From contig NZ_SJRW01000001.1 in NCBI RefSeq assembly GCF_004352825.1, positions 1-64,000 of the forward strand: a DNA stretch of 64,000 bases. Reading direction: 5' to 3'. Each line of letters begins with the position of its first letter. The stretch's first letter is position 1. This document shows, in pieces, positions 25,462 through 35,192 of the stretch. This DNA comes from Luteimonas arsenica (lineage in GTDB: Bacteria > Pseudomonadota > Gammaproteobacteria > Xanthomonadales > Xanthomonadaceae). Under the pieces are notes generated by a model. That model made no database searches and had not been told where the DNA came from. It saw only the letters and a program-made list of their open reading frames with translations. The position numbers and the translations under genes were made by a program.

Positions 25462-25893
25462 TCAGTCCTTCAGGTCGTCGGGGACCTTGCCGCCGTTCTC
25501 GGCCAGCCTGCGCATCACCGCCTTGTGCAGGGCGATGTTCTGCTCCGCGCTGCCGTGGGCGCCGGCGTTGACGTCGAGTTCGGCCGCCAGCTCCTTGCGC
25601 GCGTCGAGGCTGGAATCCAGGTTGAGCAGCTTCAGCAGGTCGACGATGGAGTTGCGCCAGTCGCTCTTGCCGCCCTTTGCTTCGGCCATCGCCGAAAGCA
25701 CGGCCTCGACGTCGACGGGTTCGGGGGCGGGCGCCGGCGGCGCCGGGTTCAGCGCGGGCGGTGCCACGTCGGGGTCGTTTTCACTGCCATCGAAAATGAT
25801 GGGCGCGGGCTTGGCGGGTTCCGCCGGTGCGGGTGCCGGGGCGGCCTTGGCGCCGCCGAAAATACGATCCTTGATCTTCGAGAACAGGCCCAT
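25462..25893 (-). CDS. DUF3597 domain protein
   Basis: A 143-residue protein. A short N-terminal segment (GLFSKIKDRIFGGAKA) and a Pro/Ala linker precede the DUF3597 domain (about 65-140). The domain has the recognisable runs WRNSIVDLLKLLNLDSSLDARKEL (in parts) and LAAELDVNAGAHGSAEQN. The domain is helical and LysM-associated in some proteins. Its function is not known. ATG at 25893. Confidence 0.8.
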   Translation of the reverse strand: MGLFSKIKDRIFGGAKAAPAPAPAEPAKPAPIIFDGSENDPDVAPPALNPAPPAPAPEPVDVEAVLSAMAEAKGGKSDWRNSIVDLLKLLNLDSSLDARKELAAELDVNAGAHGSAEQNIALHKAVMRRLAENGGKVPDDLKD

Positions 25894-25965
25894 GGTGGAC
25901 TCCTTGGATGGGGGCTTCGATTCTGCAGCTTCGAGGGCGGAATTGCATGACTGCCTGCGAACGAA

Positions 25966-25987
25966 GGCCCCGGCATGTGCCGGGGCC
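25966..25987 (-). terminator. hairpin terminator after the DUF2383 gene
   Basis: GGCCCCGGCA and its perfect complement, 38 bases beyond the stop of the gene at 26025. On the minus strand it is followed by TTCGTT, a weak U-rich run. Confidence 0.55.
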
Positions 25988-26024
25988 CGGATTCCCGCCC
26001 TTGGCGCGATGCCGCGGCCAGGGA

Positions 26025-26483
26025 TCAGCCGGCGTCCTTCATGGCCAGCTTGCGGTTGCGCATGATGCCGTGGCACTCGACCACGCGCGGCAGGTACTTC
26101 TCGGCCGCGGCGCGGGCAGCCGGCGGGGTGCCGGTGTCCTTGATCGTGTCCCTGAAGGCGTCGAGCAGGCGGTCTTCGGACTCCTCGAGTTCGGCCACGT
26201 AGGCGTAGTCGGTATCGCCGAACGCGGCGCGCACCTTGCTGTACAGCTGGTGCATCGAACCCACCATCGTGCCACGCTCGGCCGGCTCGCCGCCGGTCGC
26301 GGCGACGTCGGCGCCCAGGCCGGTGACGATCTCGCGCTTGTGGGCCGCCATCTGGCTGAACAGCGACGACAGTTCGGGGTTGTCGACCTTGGCGGCGGCT
26401 TCGGTATAGAAGTCGTCGCCGTCGCGTGCGATCTCGATCAGGTCGTTGAGGCTGTGCTCGATCTTCTTGCTGTCCGTGGTCAT
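26025..26483 (-). CDS. DUF2383 / PA2169-type four-helix-bundle protein
   Basis: A 152-residue all-helical protein. The ferritin-like DUF2383 core spans about residues 5-115 (NDLIEIARDGDDFYTEAA, FSQMAAHKREIV, ESEDRLLDAFRD). Related proteins are stress-associated with no fixed function. The start at ATG 26483 fits the family; ATG 26513 adds ten residues. Confidence 0.8.
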   Translation of the reverse strand: MTTDSKKIEHSLNDLIEIARDGDDFYTEAAAKVDNPELSSLFSQMAAHKREIVTGLGADVAATGGEPAERGTMVGSMHQLYSKVRAAFGDTDYAYVAELEESEDRLLDAFRDTIKDTGTPPAARAAAEKYLPRVVECHGIMRNRKLAMKDAG

Positions 26484-26589
26484 GTCCGTTTCCGTCGTGG
26501 GGGTGTGGAACACTTTCCACGATCGGCCATGAAATCCGCGTGCAATGCGCTGATACCAGCTGAATGGTTCAGGGGCACATGCGCCGTGG

Positions 26590-28509
26590 TCAGTTCATCA
26601 GGAGGCGGTTCACGCGCTGCACGAAGGCCGCTGGATCGGGCAGCGGGGCACCGGCCGCGAGTTCCGCCTGTTCCAGCAGCAGGTTGGCGTAGTCGGCGGC
26701 GCGCGCGTCGTCGGCTTCGCCCTGCACCTTGCGCACCAGCGGGTGCGAAGGATTGATCTCCAGCGTGGGCTTCTGCTCCGGCACGTCCTGGCCGGCCTCG
26801 CGCAGCAGGTGCGCGAGGTGCGGCGCCATCTCCCACTCCGACAGGGCGAGGCACGACGGCGAGTCGGTCAGGCGCGCGGAAACGCGCACTTCGGCGATGC
26901 GCTCGCCGAGCAGGCCCTTGATGCGCTCCAGCAGCGGCGCAGCGGCCGCGGTCGCTTCCTCCTGCTTCGCCCTGTCGGCCTCGTCCAGCGGCAGCTCGCC
27001 CTTGGCGACGTGCTTCAGCGGCTTGCCGGCGTATTCGCGCAGGTGACCGAGCATCCATTCGTCGATGCGGTCGGACATCAGCAGCACTTCGATGTCCCTG
27101 GCGCGGAAGGCTTCGAGCTGCGGGCTGCCGGCGGCGGCGCGGTGGCCGTCGGCGGTGACGTACCAGATGGCGTCCTGGCCTTCGGGCATGCGGCCGACGT
27201 AGTCGTCCAGCGACACGCTGCGCGCCTCGCCTTCGCCCTTGGTCGATGCGAAGCGCAGCAGCTTCGCGATGCGCTCGCGGTTGCCGGCGTCCTCGACGAT
27301 GCCTTCCTTCAGCGTGTTGCCGAAGGCCTTGAGGAAGGTGGCGAACTTCTCCGGCTCGTCGCGCGAGAGCTTTTCGATCAGGTCGAGCACGCGCTTCACG
27401 CAGGCGCCCTTGATGCGCTCGAGCTGGCGGTTGTGCTGCAGGATCTCGCGGCTGACGTTGAGCGGCAGGTCGTCGGCGTCGACCACGCCGCGCACGAAGC
27501 GCAGGTAGTTGGGCAGCAGCTCCGCAGCGGCGTCCATAATGAAGACGCGCTTGATGTAGAGCTTCAGGCCCTTGCGCTCGTCGCGGCCGCCCATCATCAG
27601 GTCGAAGGGCGGCTGCGCGGGCAGGTAGAGCAGGGTGGTGAAGCTCTGGCTGCCCTCGACGCGGTTGTGGGTCCAGGCCGCGGCGTCGTTGAAGTCGTGG
27701 CCCAGCGACTTGTAGAAGTTCTGGTATTCCTCGTCGCTGATCTCCGCCTTCGGGCGGGTCCACAGCGCGGAGGCGTCGTTGACCGCCTCCCATTCCGGCG
27801 TGGCGTCGGCCCTGGCGACAGCCTCGTCGCCTTCGCTGTCCGCGTCCTCGCCCGCATCCGCCGCCGCGTCCTTCGGCATCCGGATCGGGAAGGCGACGTG
27901 GTCGGAGTACTTGTGAACCAGCGAGCGCAGCTTCCAGCCGTCGAGGAATTCGTCCTCGCCGTCCTTCAGGTGCAGCACGACGGTGGTCCCGCGCTCGGGC
28001 AGGTCCGCGTCTTCGAGCGTGTACTCGCCGCGGCCGTCGCTGGTCCACTTCACGCCGGTATCCGGCGCGGCGCCCGCGCGGCGGGTCAGCACGGTCACGC
28101 GGTCGGCGACCACGAAGGCGGAGTAGAAGCCCACGCCGAACTGGCCGATCAGGCGGGCATCGGCCTTCTGCTCGCTGCCCATGGCTTCGAGGAAGCGGCG
28201 GGTGCCGGAGCTGGCGATGCTGCCGATGTTGGCCACCACTTCGTCGCGCGACATGCCGATGCCGTTGTCGCGCAGGGTGATCGTGCGCGCGGACGGGTCC
28301 CAGCTGACGTCGATGTGAAGCTCGCCATCGCCAGCCAGCAGGCCCGGGTCGGCGATCGACTCGAAGCGCAGCTTGTCGCAGGCGTCGGAGGCGTTGGAGA
28401 CCAGCTCGCGCAGGAAGATCTCCTTGTGCGAGTACAGCGAGTGCGTCACCAGGTGCAGGACCTGGGCGACTTCGGCTTCGAACTTGCGGGTTTCGGCGGT
28501 GGCGGTCAT
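26590..28509 (-). CDS. htpG: molecular chaperone HtpG (Hsp90)
   Basis: A 639-residue cytosolic ATP-dependent chaperone. The N-terminal ATP domain has SLYSHKEIFLRELVSNASDA near residue 25, DNGIGMSRDEV near 80, GQFGVGFYSAF near 118 and GTTVVLHLK near 175. The middle domain contains FIMDAAAELLPNYLRFVRGV and LNVSREILQ, and the C-terminal dimer domain ends VNRLLMN. An acidic run in the middle linker (EDADSEGDEA, about 219) is longer than in E. coli. No heat-shock promoter could be identified upstream. Confidence 0.96.
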   Translation of the reverse strand: MTATAETRKFEAEVAQVLHLVTHSLYSHKEIFLRELVSNASDACDKLRFESIADPGLLAGDGELHIDVSWDPSARTITLRDNGIGMSRDEVVANIGSIASSGTRRFLEAMGSEQKADARLIGQFGVGFYSAFVVADRVTVLTRRAGAAPDTGVKWTSDGRGEYTLEDADLPERGTTVVLHLKDGEDEFLDGWKLRSLVHKYSDHVAFPIRMPKDAAADAGEDADSEGDEAVARADATPEWEAVNDASALWTRPKAEISDEEYQNFYKSLGHDFNDAAAWTHNRVEGSQSFTTLLYLPAQPPFDLMMGGRDERKGLKLYIKRVFIMDAAAELLPNYLRFVRGVVDADDLPLNVSREILQHNRQLERIKGACVKRVLDLIEKLSRDEPEKFATFLKAFGNTLKEGIVEDAGNRERIAKLLRFASTKGEGEARSVSLDDYVGRMPEGQDAIWYVTADGHRAAAGSPQLEAFRARDIEVLLMSDRIDEWMLGHLREYAGKPLKHVAKGELPLDEADRAKQEEATAAAAPLLERIKGLLGERIAEVRVSARLTDSPSCLALSEWEMAPHLAHLLREAGQDVPEQKPTLEINPSHPLVRKVQGEADDARAADYANLLLEQAELAAGAPLPDPAAFVQRVNRLLMN

Positions 28510-28653
28510 GGGCGATATCGGTAACGGGCCAGTAAGACCGTCCGATATGCGCGCGACGCAGTCGATTTCAAGAGCCGCGCCGGCCGCGGTGGCCTGCCGG
28601 TGGGCCGCTGGCGGCGCAGGCGAGCGGGGAAAGGCCGCCTGCCCGCTCCCGCG

Positions 28654-30042
28654 TCAGGCCCGCTGCACGCGGAACCTGCGCCCCTTGATCTTGCCGGCGC
28701 GCAGCCGCTCCAGTGCCTGCGCCGCCTGGTCGCGCGCGATGGCGACGTAGCTGCGGGTGGCGAACACGTCGATCCTGCCGATCGCGTCCTTGTGCAGGCC
28801 GGCCTCGCCGGTCAGGGCGCCGACGATGTCGCCGGGGCGCAGCTTGTCGCCGCGGCCGGCGTCGATGCGCAGGGTGGCCATGGCCGGCACCGGCACGTTC
28901 GCGGGCTTGCCCGACAGCGGGGGCACGGTCTCCCAGCGCAGCGGCCGGCCCTGGCGTTCGGCGATGGCCTCGGCGCGCGGACGTTCGCGCGCGCTGCACA
29001 GGCTGAGCGCCAGGCCGTTGCGTCCCGCGCGCCCGGTGCGGCCGACCCGGTGCTGGTAGGTGTCGATGTCGCTGGGCAGTTCGTAGTTCACCACCGCGCC
29101 GATGTCCTCGACGTCCAGGCCGCGCGCGGCGACGTCGCTGGCCACCAGCACGCTGCAGCTGCGGTTGGCGAACTGCAGCAGGACCTCGTCGCGGTCGCGC
29201 TGCTCCATGTCGCCGTGCAGGGCCTGCGCCGAGAAGCCGTAGTGCGTGAGCGAGCCGACCACGTCCGCCGTGTCGGCGCGGGTATTGCAGAACACCACCG
29301 CCGACTCCGGGCGGTGGCGCAGCAGCAGCGCCGCCAGCGTGCGGCCGCGGCGCGCCGGATCCACTTCGAAGAACAGCTGCTCGATCGCCGCCGGCTGGGC
29401 GCCGCTGTCGATGCTGACCTCGACCGGCTCGCGCAGCATCGCGCGGCCCAGGTCGCGGATCGCGTCGGGGAAGGTGGCCGAGAACAGCAGGCCTTGGCGC
29501 TCCTTCGGCGTGCGCCGCACCAGGTCGCGGATGGCGTCCTCGAAGCCCATGTCGAGCATGCGGTCGGCCTCGTCCAGCACCAGCGTGCGCACGGCCTTCA
29601 GCGACAGCGCGCCCTTGGCCACCAGCTCCTGCACCCGCCCCGGCGTGCCCACGACGACGTGCGGCGCATGCGTGAGCGAGGCCAGCTGCGGGCCCAGCGG
29701 GATCCCGCCGCACAGGATCGAGACCTTCAGGTTGGGGATGCCCACCGCCAGCCGGCGCAGCTGCTTGCCGACCTGGTCGGCCAGTTCGCGGGTGGGGCAG
29801 AGCACCAGGGCCTGGGTCGTGCCGGACGCCGGGTCGAGCCGGTGCAGCAGGCCCAGGCCGAAGGCCGCGGTCTTGCCGCTGCCGGTGGGCGCCTGCGCGA
29901 TCACGTCGTGGCCCTCGAGGATCGGCGGCAGCGCCTGCGCCTGGACGGGCGTCATGGCGGTGTAGCCGAGGGCGTCCACGCCATGGAGCAGGGCGGGCGA
30001 AAGCGGGAGGGCGGCGAACGGGGAGGGCGTGGTCATCCGCAC
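28654..30042 (-). CDS. dbpA: ATP-dependent RNA helicase DbpA
   Basis: A 462-residue DEAD-box helicase. The Q motif and APTGSGKTAAFGLGL are near residue 55, PTRELADQVGKQLRRL near 88, DEADRMLDMGF near 160, SATFPDAI near 190 and HRVGRTGRAGRNG near 334. The C-terminal DbpA RNA-binding domain (about 385-460) has DIVGALTGEAGL and FATRSYVAIARDQA. In E. coli this domain directs the enzyme to hairpin 92 of 23S rRNA for large-subunit assembly. ATG at 30042; an ATG two codons later is equally possible. Confidence 0.93.
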   Translation of the reverse strand: MRMTTPSPFAALPLSPALLHGVDALGYTAMTPVQAQALPPILEGHDVIAQAPTGSGKTAAFGLGLLHRLDPASGTTQALVLCPTRELADQVGKQLRRLAVGIPNLKVSILCGGIPLGPQLASLTHAPHVVVGTPGRVQELVAKGALSLKAVRTLVLDEADRMLDMGFEDAIRDLVRRTPKERQGLLFSATFPDAIRDLGRAMLREPVEVSIDSGAQPAAIEQLFFEVDPARRGRTLAALLLRHRPESAVVFCNTRADTADVVGSLTHYGFSAQALHGDMEQRDRDEVLLQFANRSCSVLVASDVAARGLDVEDIGAVVNYELPSDIDTYQHRVGRTGRAGRNGLALSLCSARERPRAEAIAERQGRPLRWETVPPLSGKPANVPVPAMATLRIDAGRGDKLRPGDIVGALTGEAGLHKDAIGRIDVFATRSYVAIARDQAAQALERLRAGKIKGRRFRVQRA

Positions 30043-30079
30043 ATGATGGCAGGCATGGCCGCCGGACGCTGGCGGGCGC

Positions 30080-31471
30080 TCAGTCGCCGATGGCGTCCCG
30101 GTTCATCGCCGGGGTGAACCAGAACGGGATGCGGAAGTCGCGCCTGCGCAGCTGGCCCTTCGCGTCCCCGGCCTCGTTCCAGGCCAGCCGCAGGTCGTGG
30201 CGCCCCGGGGGCAGGTCGGCGATCGCGACGTAGCCGACCAGGCCGCGCAGGTGCAGGTCGCGGCGCTCGATGGGCAGGAAGTCGTCGAGCGGCACCGGCC
30301 TGCCGTCCAGGGTGACCGTCCACAGCGACGACAGGCAGTCCACCGCCAGCGCCGCCGCGTCGTCGCCCTTCGCGCGGTTGGCGCCGTCGACCAGGGCGTC
30401 GCAGCGCTCGCGCGCGAGCACGTTGTCGCGCTGCGGCTGGTGCGGGATGAACAGGCGCAGGTGGCTGCCGGAGATCCGGTCCGAGGGAATCATCGGGTAG
30501 CGCAGAAGCACGTCGTCGTCCGCGCGCATGTCTTCGTAGTGGGCGCCGGTCATGCCATGGTCCACGGCTTCCGCGGTCAGCACGTCGTAGCGGTGCAGCA
30601 TCGAGAAGTTGCTGGAACTGGCGATCTGCAGGCCGCCGAAGACCATCGCGAACATGATGACCAGGACGTAGACCGCCATGAAGCCGCGGCCGGGCAGGTT
30701 GCTCTGCAGGGTCAGCTGGACCGGCAGGATCAGCCGCTGCGGGATCACGAAGCTGTAGACGCGCAGGATGCCTTGCACCAGCCTTTCGACCCGCGGCGCG
30801 GTGCGTCCCTCGCGCGCCTGGCGGGCCAGGTACTTCTCGGCGACGTAGGGCAGCATGCCGAAGACCATGAACATCGCGTAGGCCAGGAACAGCACGATCC
30901 TCGCGATGCGGTCCATGTCGCCGAGCACGGCCCCGAACAGCGCGGCGACCAGGATCATGCCCACCGCGAGCACGGTGACCCAGACCAGGGACAGCGCGAG
31001 CAGGATCGCCATCGCGAACAGCATCGACGCGGCGCGGTCGGCGCGGTCGATCACGCTGCCGAGGTCGCCGACGCGCTCGCGGTGGAAGGCCCGGGAAACC
31101 GGCCCCATCAGCGGGATCCGGTCCCAGTGGATGCCGTCGGGGAAGGTCGACTTCAGGCCGATCAGGGCGACCCAGTAGCCGCGGATGGCCAGGTGGATCA
31201 TGAACGCGAACGCCAGCGACCAGCTCAGCCCGACCACGGTCGCGAAGCCGAACCACAGCGCCATCTCGAACACGCCCTCGACGTGGACCGTGTTCGCCGC
31301 CCAGGCCTCGAAGGCGCGGCCGGGCACCGTCAGCAGCGCGAAGGCCAGCAGGCCGGAGACGATCAGCTCGAGTTCGTCGGTGCGCTCGCGCAGGCGCTCG
31401 AACGCGACGCGGCTGGTGGGTGGGGTCACGGCGTCGCCCGGCGCTGGCACCGGCCCGTCGGGGCTGCTCAT
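30080..31471 (-). CDS. multi-pass membrane protein, unknown
   Basis: A 463-residue protein with about six hydrophobic helices. They lie near residues 38-60, 75-100, 150-185, 190-215 and 275-300, with a short one between. The C-terminal periplasmic or cytosolic domain of about 150 residues contains LRLFIPHQPQRDN and FWFTPAMN. The domain reads like a beta-sandwich with a bound polar face. I do not recognise a family. It lies between dbpA (37 bases) and the DUF885 gene on the same strand. Confidence 0.6.
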   Translation of the reverse strand: MSSPDGPVPAPGDAVTPPTSRVAFERLRERTDELELIVSGLLAFALLTVPGRAFEAWAANTVHVEGVFEMALWFGFATVVGLSWSLAFAFMIHLAIRGYWVALIGLKSTFPDGIHWDRIPLMGPVSRAFHRERVGDLGSVIDRADRAASMLFAMAILLALSLVWVTVLAVGMILVAALFGAVLGDMDRIARIVLFLAYAMFMVFGMLPYVAEKYLARQAREGRTAPRVERLVQGILRVYSFVIPQRLILPVQLTLQSNLPGRGFMAVYVLVIMFAMVFGGLQIASSSNFSMLHRYDVLTAEAVDHGMTGAHYEDMRADDDVLLRYPMIPSDRISGSHLRLFIPHQPQRDNVLARERCDALVDGANRAKGDDAAALAVDCLSSLWTVTLDGRPVPLDDFLPIERRDLHLRGLVGYVAIADLPPGRHDLRLAWNEAGDAKGQLRRRDFRIPFWFTPAMNRDAIGD

Positions 31472-31541
31472 TCGTCCTGTTCCCCTGTCTACGTGGAGCC
31501 ACGCCGCCCGGTCCCCCGGCGGCGTGGCCGACGGCCGGCGC

Positions 31542-33434
31542 TCAGCCGGCCTTGCGCGATTCTATCCAGCGGTCCACGCGCTGTTCCAGCAGGTCCAGCG
31601 GCATCGCGCCGCCGCCGAGGAGGGTGTCGTGGAAGCCGCGGATGTCGAAGGCTTCGCCCAGCTCGGCCTCGGCCTTCGCGCGCAGCTCCTGCATGCGGAT
31701 CATGCCGACCTTGTAGGCGGTGGCCTGGCCCGGGAACACCAGGTAGCGCTGCACCTCGGAGCGGATCGCCGCGTCGGGCACCGAGCTGTTGGCGCGGAAG
31801 TAGTCCACCGCCTGCTGCTCGGTCCAGCCCTTGGCGTGCATGCCGGTGTCCACCACCAGGCGGATCGCGCGCCACATCTCCGACATCAGCCGGCCGTATT
31901 CGGAGTACGGCGTCTGGTAGGTGCCGTCCATTTCCTTGGCCAGCCACTCGGAGTACAGGCCCCAGCCCTCGGTGTAGGCGGTGTCGAACAGCTGCGTGCG
32001 GAAGGTCGGCACGCCCTCGAGCTCCTGGGCGATCGAGATCTGCATGTGGTGGCCGGGCAGGCCCTCGTGGTACGCGATCACTTCCAGCTCGGTCTTCGGC
32101 ATCGAGTTCATGTCCGACAGGTGCGCGTAGTACACGCCCGGACGCGAGCCGTCCGGCGAGGCCGGGTTGTAGTGCTGGGCGGCGCCGTCCTGTTCGCGGA
32201 AGGCCTCCACGCGCTTGACCACCAGCTCCGCCTTGGGCAGCAGGCCGAAGTATTCGGGCAGGTACTGGCGGATGTTGTCGATGGCCGCGGTGGCGTCGTC
32301 GATGTAGGCCTGGCGTCCGGCGTCGGTGTTGGGGTACAGGCGCTCGGGGTCGCTCTGCACGTGCTTGAAGAAGGCCTGCAGGTCGCCCTCGAAGCCGATC
32401 TCCGCCTGCACCTTCTCCAGCTCCCCGCGCAGGCGCGCGACTTCCGACAGGCCGAGCTCGTGGATCTGGTCGGCGGTCATGTCGGTGGAGGTGTGCTGCT
32501 TCAGCTGGTAGGCGTAGTACGCGGCGCCATCGGGGTGGGTGCTGCCGACGCCCGCGGGATTGACCGGCGCCTGCGGAAGCTCGGCCTCGGCGAAGGCGAT
32601 CACGCGCTCGTAGGCGGGCTTCACCTGCTCCAGCAGGGCCTTGCGGGCGGCGTCCTTCAGCTCGGCCGCGCGCTCGGTGGTGATCTTGCCGCCGGCGACG
32701 AGCGCATCGGCCTTGGCCTGGGCGTCGGCCCACAGCGCGCTGTCGGCACCGCCGTCGAAGGGCGCGCCGGCGATCACCTTGCGCGACTGGTCGATCACGC
32801 CGTCCAGGGCGAACTTCGGCGCATGGATGCCCGCGGCCGAGGCGCGTCCGCCGCGCTCGACCAGCGCGTCGAACACCGTCGGCAGCTTCTCCAGGCGCGC
32901 GACGTAGGCGACGAAGTCGGACTCCTCGTCGACGCGGTGGAAATTGATCATGAAGGTCGGGGCCATGCTGTGCATGCCGTTCATCTGGTCGAAGACATAG
33001 CCATCGAGCAGGAAGGGCATGCCGTCGCGGGCGCTTTCGTACTGCTTCTTCCACAGGTTCCAGGACAGCTGGGCCTCGGGCTCCAGGCGGTCGTAGTCGA
33101 ACTCCGCCTCCATCGTCCGGACCGAGGCCTCCATCCAGTCGAGCTGCTTCTGGATGCCGGCGTCGGAGACGTCGTCGATCTGGTCGTAGAGGTCCTTGCG
33201 GCCGAGGAAGGTCATGCGGATCGGGCTCAGCTGCAGCTGTTCCTCGAACTGCGCCTCGAACCAGGCGTTGAGGCGGGCGGTTTCGGCCTCGCGCTCCTCG
33301 GCGGTGGCGGCGGTCGCCGCGGTGGTGCCGGCGGCGGGGGCATCGGTGGCTGCGCGGTCGCAGGCGGCCAGGCCCAGCGGAAGGACCAGCGCGAGGGCGA
33401 TGGCCAGGGGCGAGCGGGTGGAAGCAGGGCGCAT
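31542..33434 (-). CDS. DUF885 family peptidase-like lipoprotein
   Basis: A 630-residue exported protein with lipobox LGLAACD (Cys about 25). The DUF885 fold carries a zinc-type motif [11 protein letters not shown] near residue 460. Further motifs include [18 protein letters not shown] near 68, [20 protein letters not shown] near 431 and [14 protein letters not shown] near 490. DUF885 proteins resemble thermolysin/carboxypeptidase-like metallopeptidases, and a few have been shown to act on peptides or esters. ATG at 33434, divergent from folE. Confidence 0.85.
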   Translation of the reverse strand: MRPASTRSPLAIALALVLPLGLAACDRAATDAPAAGTTAATAATAEEREAETARLNAWFEAQFEEQLQLSPIRMTFLGRKDLYDQIDDVSDAGIQKQLDWMEASVRTMEAEFDYDRLEPEAQLSWNLWKKQYESARDGMPFLLDGYVFDQMNGMHSMAPTFMINFHRVDEESDFVAYVARLEKLPTVFDALVERGGRASAAGIHAPKFALDGVIDQSRKVIAGAPFDGGADSALWADAQAKADALVAGGKITTERAAELKDAARKALLEQVKPAYERVIAFAEAELPQAPVNPAGVGSTHPDGAAYYAYQLKQHTSTDMTADQIHELGLSEVARLRGELEKVQAEIGFEGDLQAFFKHVQSDPERLYPNTDAGRQAYIDDATAAIDNIRQYLPEYFGLLPKAELVVKRVEAFREQDGAAQHYNPASPDGSRPGVYYAHLSDMNSMPKTELEVIAYHEGLPGHHMQISIAQELEGVPTFRTQLFDTAYTEGWGLYSEWLAKEMDGTYQTPYSEYGRLMSEMWRAIRLVVDTGMHAKGWTEQQAVDYFRANSSVPDAAIRSEVQRYLVFPGQATAYKVGMIRMQELRAKAEAELGEAFDIRGFHDTLLGGGAMPLDLLEQRVDRWIESRKAG

Positions 33435-33624
33435 GGGCGAACTCCGGGTGGCGAGGGCGTCGGGACCGGCATCCGGCCGGGGTCAGGTCGGCGACTGTCC
33501 CACGAAACCGGCCGCGCAAGCAGGGCCATTGGTACCGGGGACGCCGTCCCGGGAAGCCTTGGCCCGCCTGCCATTGCTGCGCCGCGGTACCATGGCGGTT
33601 TCGCGAACCAGTGGAGCCCGGGCC

Positions 33625-34224
33625 ATGGCCAACCAGGACGATCAGCGCAACGGCGTGGCCCGCGACGAGGCCGAGGCCGCCGTGCGCATCCTGCTGCGCT
33701 GGGCCGGCGAGGACCCCTCGCGCGAAGGCCTGCTCGACACCCCCAAGCGCGTGGTCGACGCCTACGGCGACTGGTTCAGCGGCTACGGCGACGACCCGCG
33801 CGAGTACCTGGAGCGCACCTTCGAGGAGGTCGCCGGCTACGACGAGATGATCGTGCTGCGCGACATCCAGTTCGAGAGCCACTGCGAGCACCACATGGCG
33901 CCGATCATCGGCCGCGCCCACGTCGGCTACCTGCCCGACGGCAAGGTGGTGGGCATCAGCAAGCTCGCGCGCGTGGTCGAGGCCTATGCCCGCCGCTTCC
34001 AGGTGCAGGAGAAGATGACCGCGCAGATCGCGGCCGTGATCGAGGACGTGCTGAAGCCGCGCGGCGTGGGCGTGGTGGTCGAGGCCAGCCACGAGTGCAT
34101 GACCACCCGCGGCGTGCACAAGCGCGGGGTGAGCATGGTGACCTCCAAGATGCTGGGCGGCTTCCGCGACGACGCCCGCACCCGCCAGGAGTTCCTGCGC
34201 TTCGTCGGCGATCCGCGGGGCTGA
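33625..34224 (+). CDS. folE: GTP cyclohydrolase I
   Basis: A 199-residue enzyme that converts GTP to 7,8-dihydroneopterin triphosphate, the first step of folate synthesis. Zinc and active-site residues are in [19 protein letters not shown] (about 88-105) and [14 protein letters not shown] (about 153-166). All canonical Cys/His residues are present, marking a zinc-dependent type IA enzyme. The ATG at 33625 agrees with the family N-terminus; a TACCAT at 33588-33593 may be its -10 box. Confidence 0.94.
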   Translation: MANQDDQRNGVARDEAEAAVRILLRWAGEDPSREGLLDTPKRVVDAYGDWFSGYGDDPREYLERTFEEVAGYDEMIVLRDIQFESHCEHHMAPIIGRAHVGYLPDGKVVGISKLARVVEAYARRFQVQEKMTAQIAAVIEDVLKPRGVGVVVEASHECMTTRGVHKRGVSMVTSKMLGGFRDDARTRQEFLRFVGDPRG

Positions 34225-34309
34225 GCGGCCACCCTCGGGTCGGCCCCGGGTAGTCCTTCCGCGCATGGCGTCCTAGCTTCACCTGTAGAGACAGGCGGAG
34301 GGCAGGACC

Positions 34310-35107
34310 ATGAGCGATGGCGCAGGCGGTGCAGGTGGCGTAGGCGGTGGTGACGGTGGCTCCAACGGGGCCGACAGCGCCAGCAGTTCCAGCGCCACCG
34401 CCGACAGCCTCGGCAGCGTCGCCGAATCGGTGGCGGAATCGGTCGCAGAAGCGGTCAGCAACGCGCTGGGCGCCATGGCCGATGCGATCGGCCTGGGCGA
34501 AGCGCTGGGCTCGGTCGCCGATGCGCTCGGGCTCGATCCGCAGGACCTGCAGGGCCTCATCGGCACCGCGGTGCTCGGGGCGATCACCGGCGGCCTGCCG
34601 GGCGCGATGGCGGCGGTGGCCAATGCGGTCATCGGCGGCACCGTGGCGTCGGCGGCGCACGAGGCGGTGGAATCCATGCCCGCGCCGATGCAGGCGATCG
34701 CCCACCAGGCGATCTCCGCGCTGACCAGCAACGTCCCCGGCGCGCAGGCATCGATCAATCCCCAGGGCGTGCTGGGTGCGCTGGCCAGCGGCGCCTTGAC
34801 CAATGGCGTCGCGCCCTCGGCCAACGCCATTGGCGACGTCGCGCGTTCGATCACCGGCCTGGCCGATGCCGCGCGCGATGCCTTCGGCCACGTCGCCAGC
34901 GGCAATTTCGCCGATGCGGTGGACGCCGCGGCGGCGTTCGACGGTGTGCTGGGCTCGCAGTTCGCCCAGGGCCGCGAGGTCGCCAGCCGCGTGGCCGATG
35001 CCTACGCCTCGGGCCACGGCGTCTACGCCAACGGCGGCAGCGACCCGGTGGGCGATGCCATGGAGCAGCTCGCGGTCGCGACCACGCGCCTGCTCGGCGA
35101 GCGCTGA
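34310..35107 (+). CDS. Gly/Ala-rich protein, unknown
   Basis: A 265-residue protein with a good GGAGG ribosome site. The first 25 residues are nearly all Gly, Ala, Ser and Asp with no signal peptide. Repeated amphipathic runs follow (SVAESVAESVAEAVSNALG, then GEALGSVADALG). A glycine-rich hydrophobic hairpin lies near 85-115 (LIGTAVLGAITGGLPGAMAA), and an Ala-rich helical C-terminus follows. No known domain is seen. The hydrophobic hairpin flanked by soluble helices could suit a membrane-inserting or secreted protein, but that is speculative. Confidence 0.65.
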   Translation: MSDGAGGAGGVGGGDGGSNGADSASSSSATADSLGSVAESVAESVAEAVSNALGAMADAIGLGEALGSVADALGLDPQDLQGLIGTAVLGAITGGLPGAMAAVANAVIGGTVASAAHEAVESMPAPMQAIAHQAISALTSNVPGAQASINPQGVLGALASGALTNGVAPSANAIGDVARSITGLADAARDAFGHVASGNFADAVDAAAAFDGVLGSQFAQGREVASRVADAYASGHGVYANGGSDPVGDAMEQLAVATTRLLGER

Positions 35108-35164
35108 TTCCGGCGGGAAGCCGTCCGGCACCTGCGGTGCGCGGGCCCAAGGCCGTAGACTCCG

Positions 35165-35183
35165 CGCTCTGTTTTCCAGAGCG
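35165..35183 (+). other. short hairpin upstream of the MFS gene
   Basis: CGCTCTG and its exact complement close a 5-base TTTTC loop, ending 9 bases before the GTG start at 35193. It could affect translation of the MFS gene or be the end of the preceding transcript. Confidence 0.35.
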
Positions 35184-35192
35184 GGATGCGCC

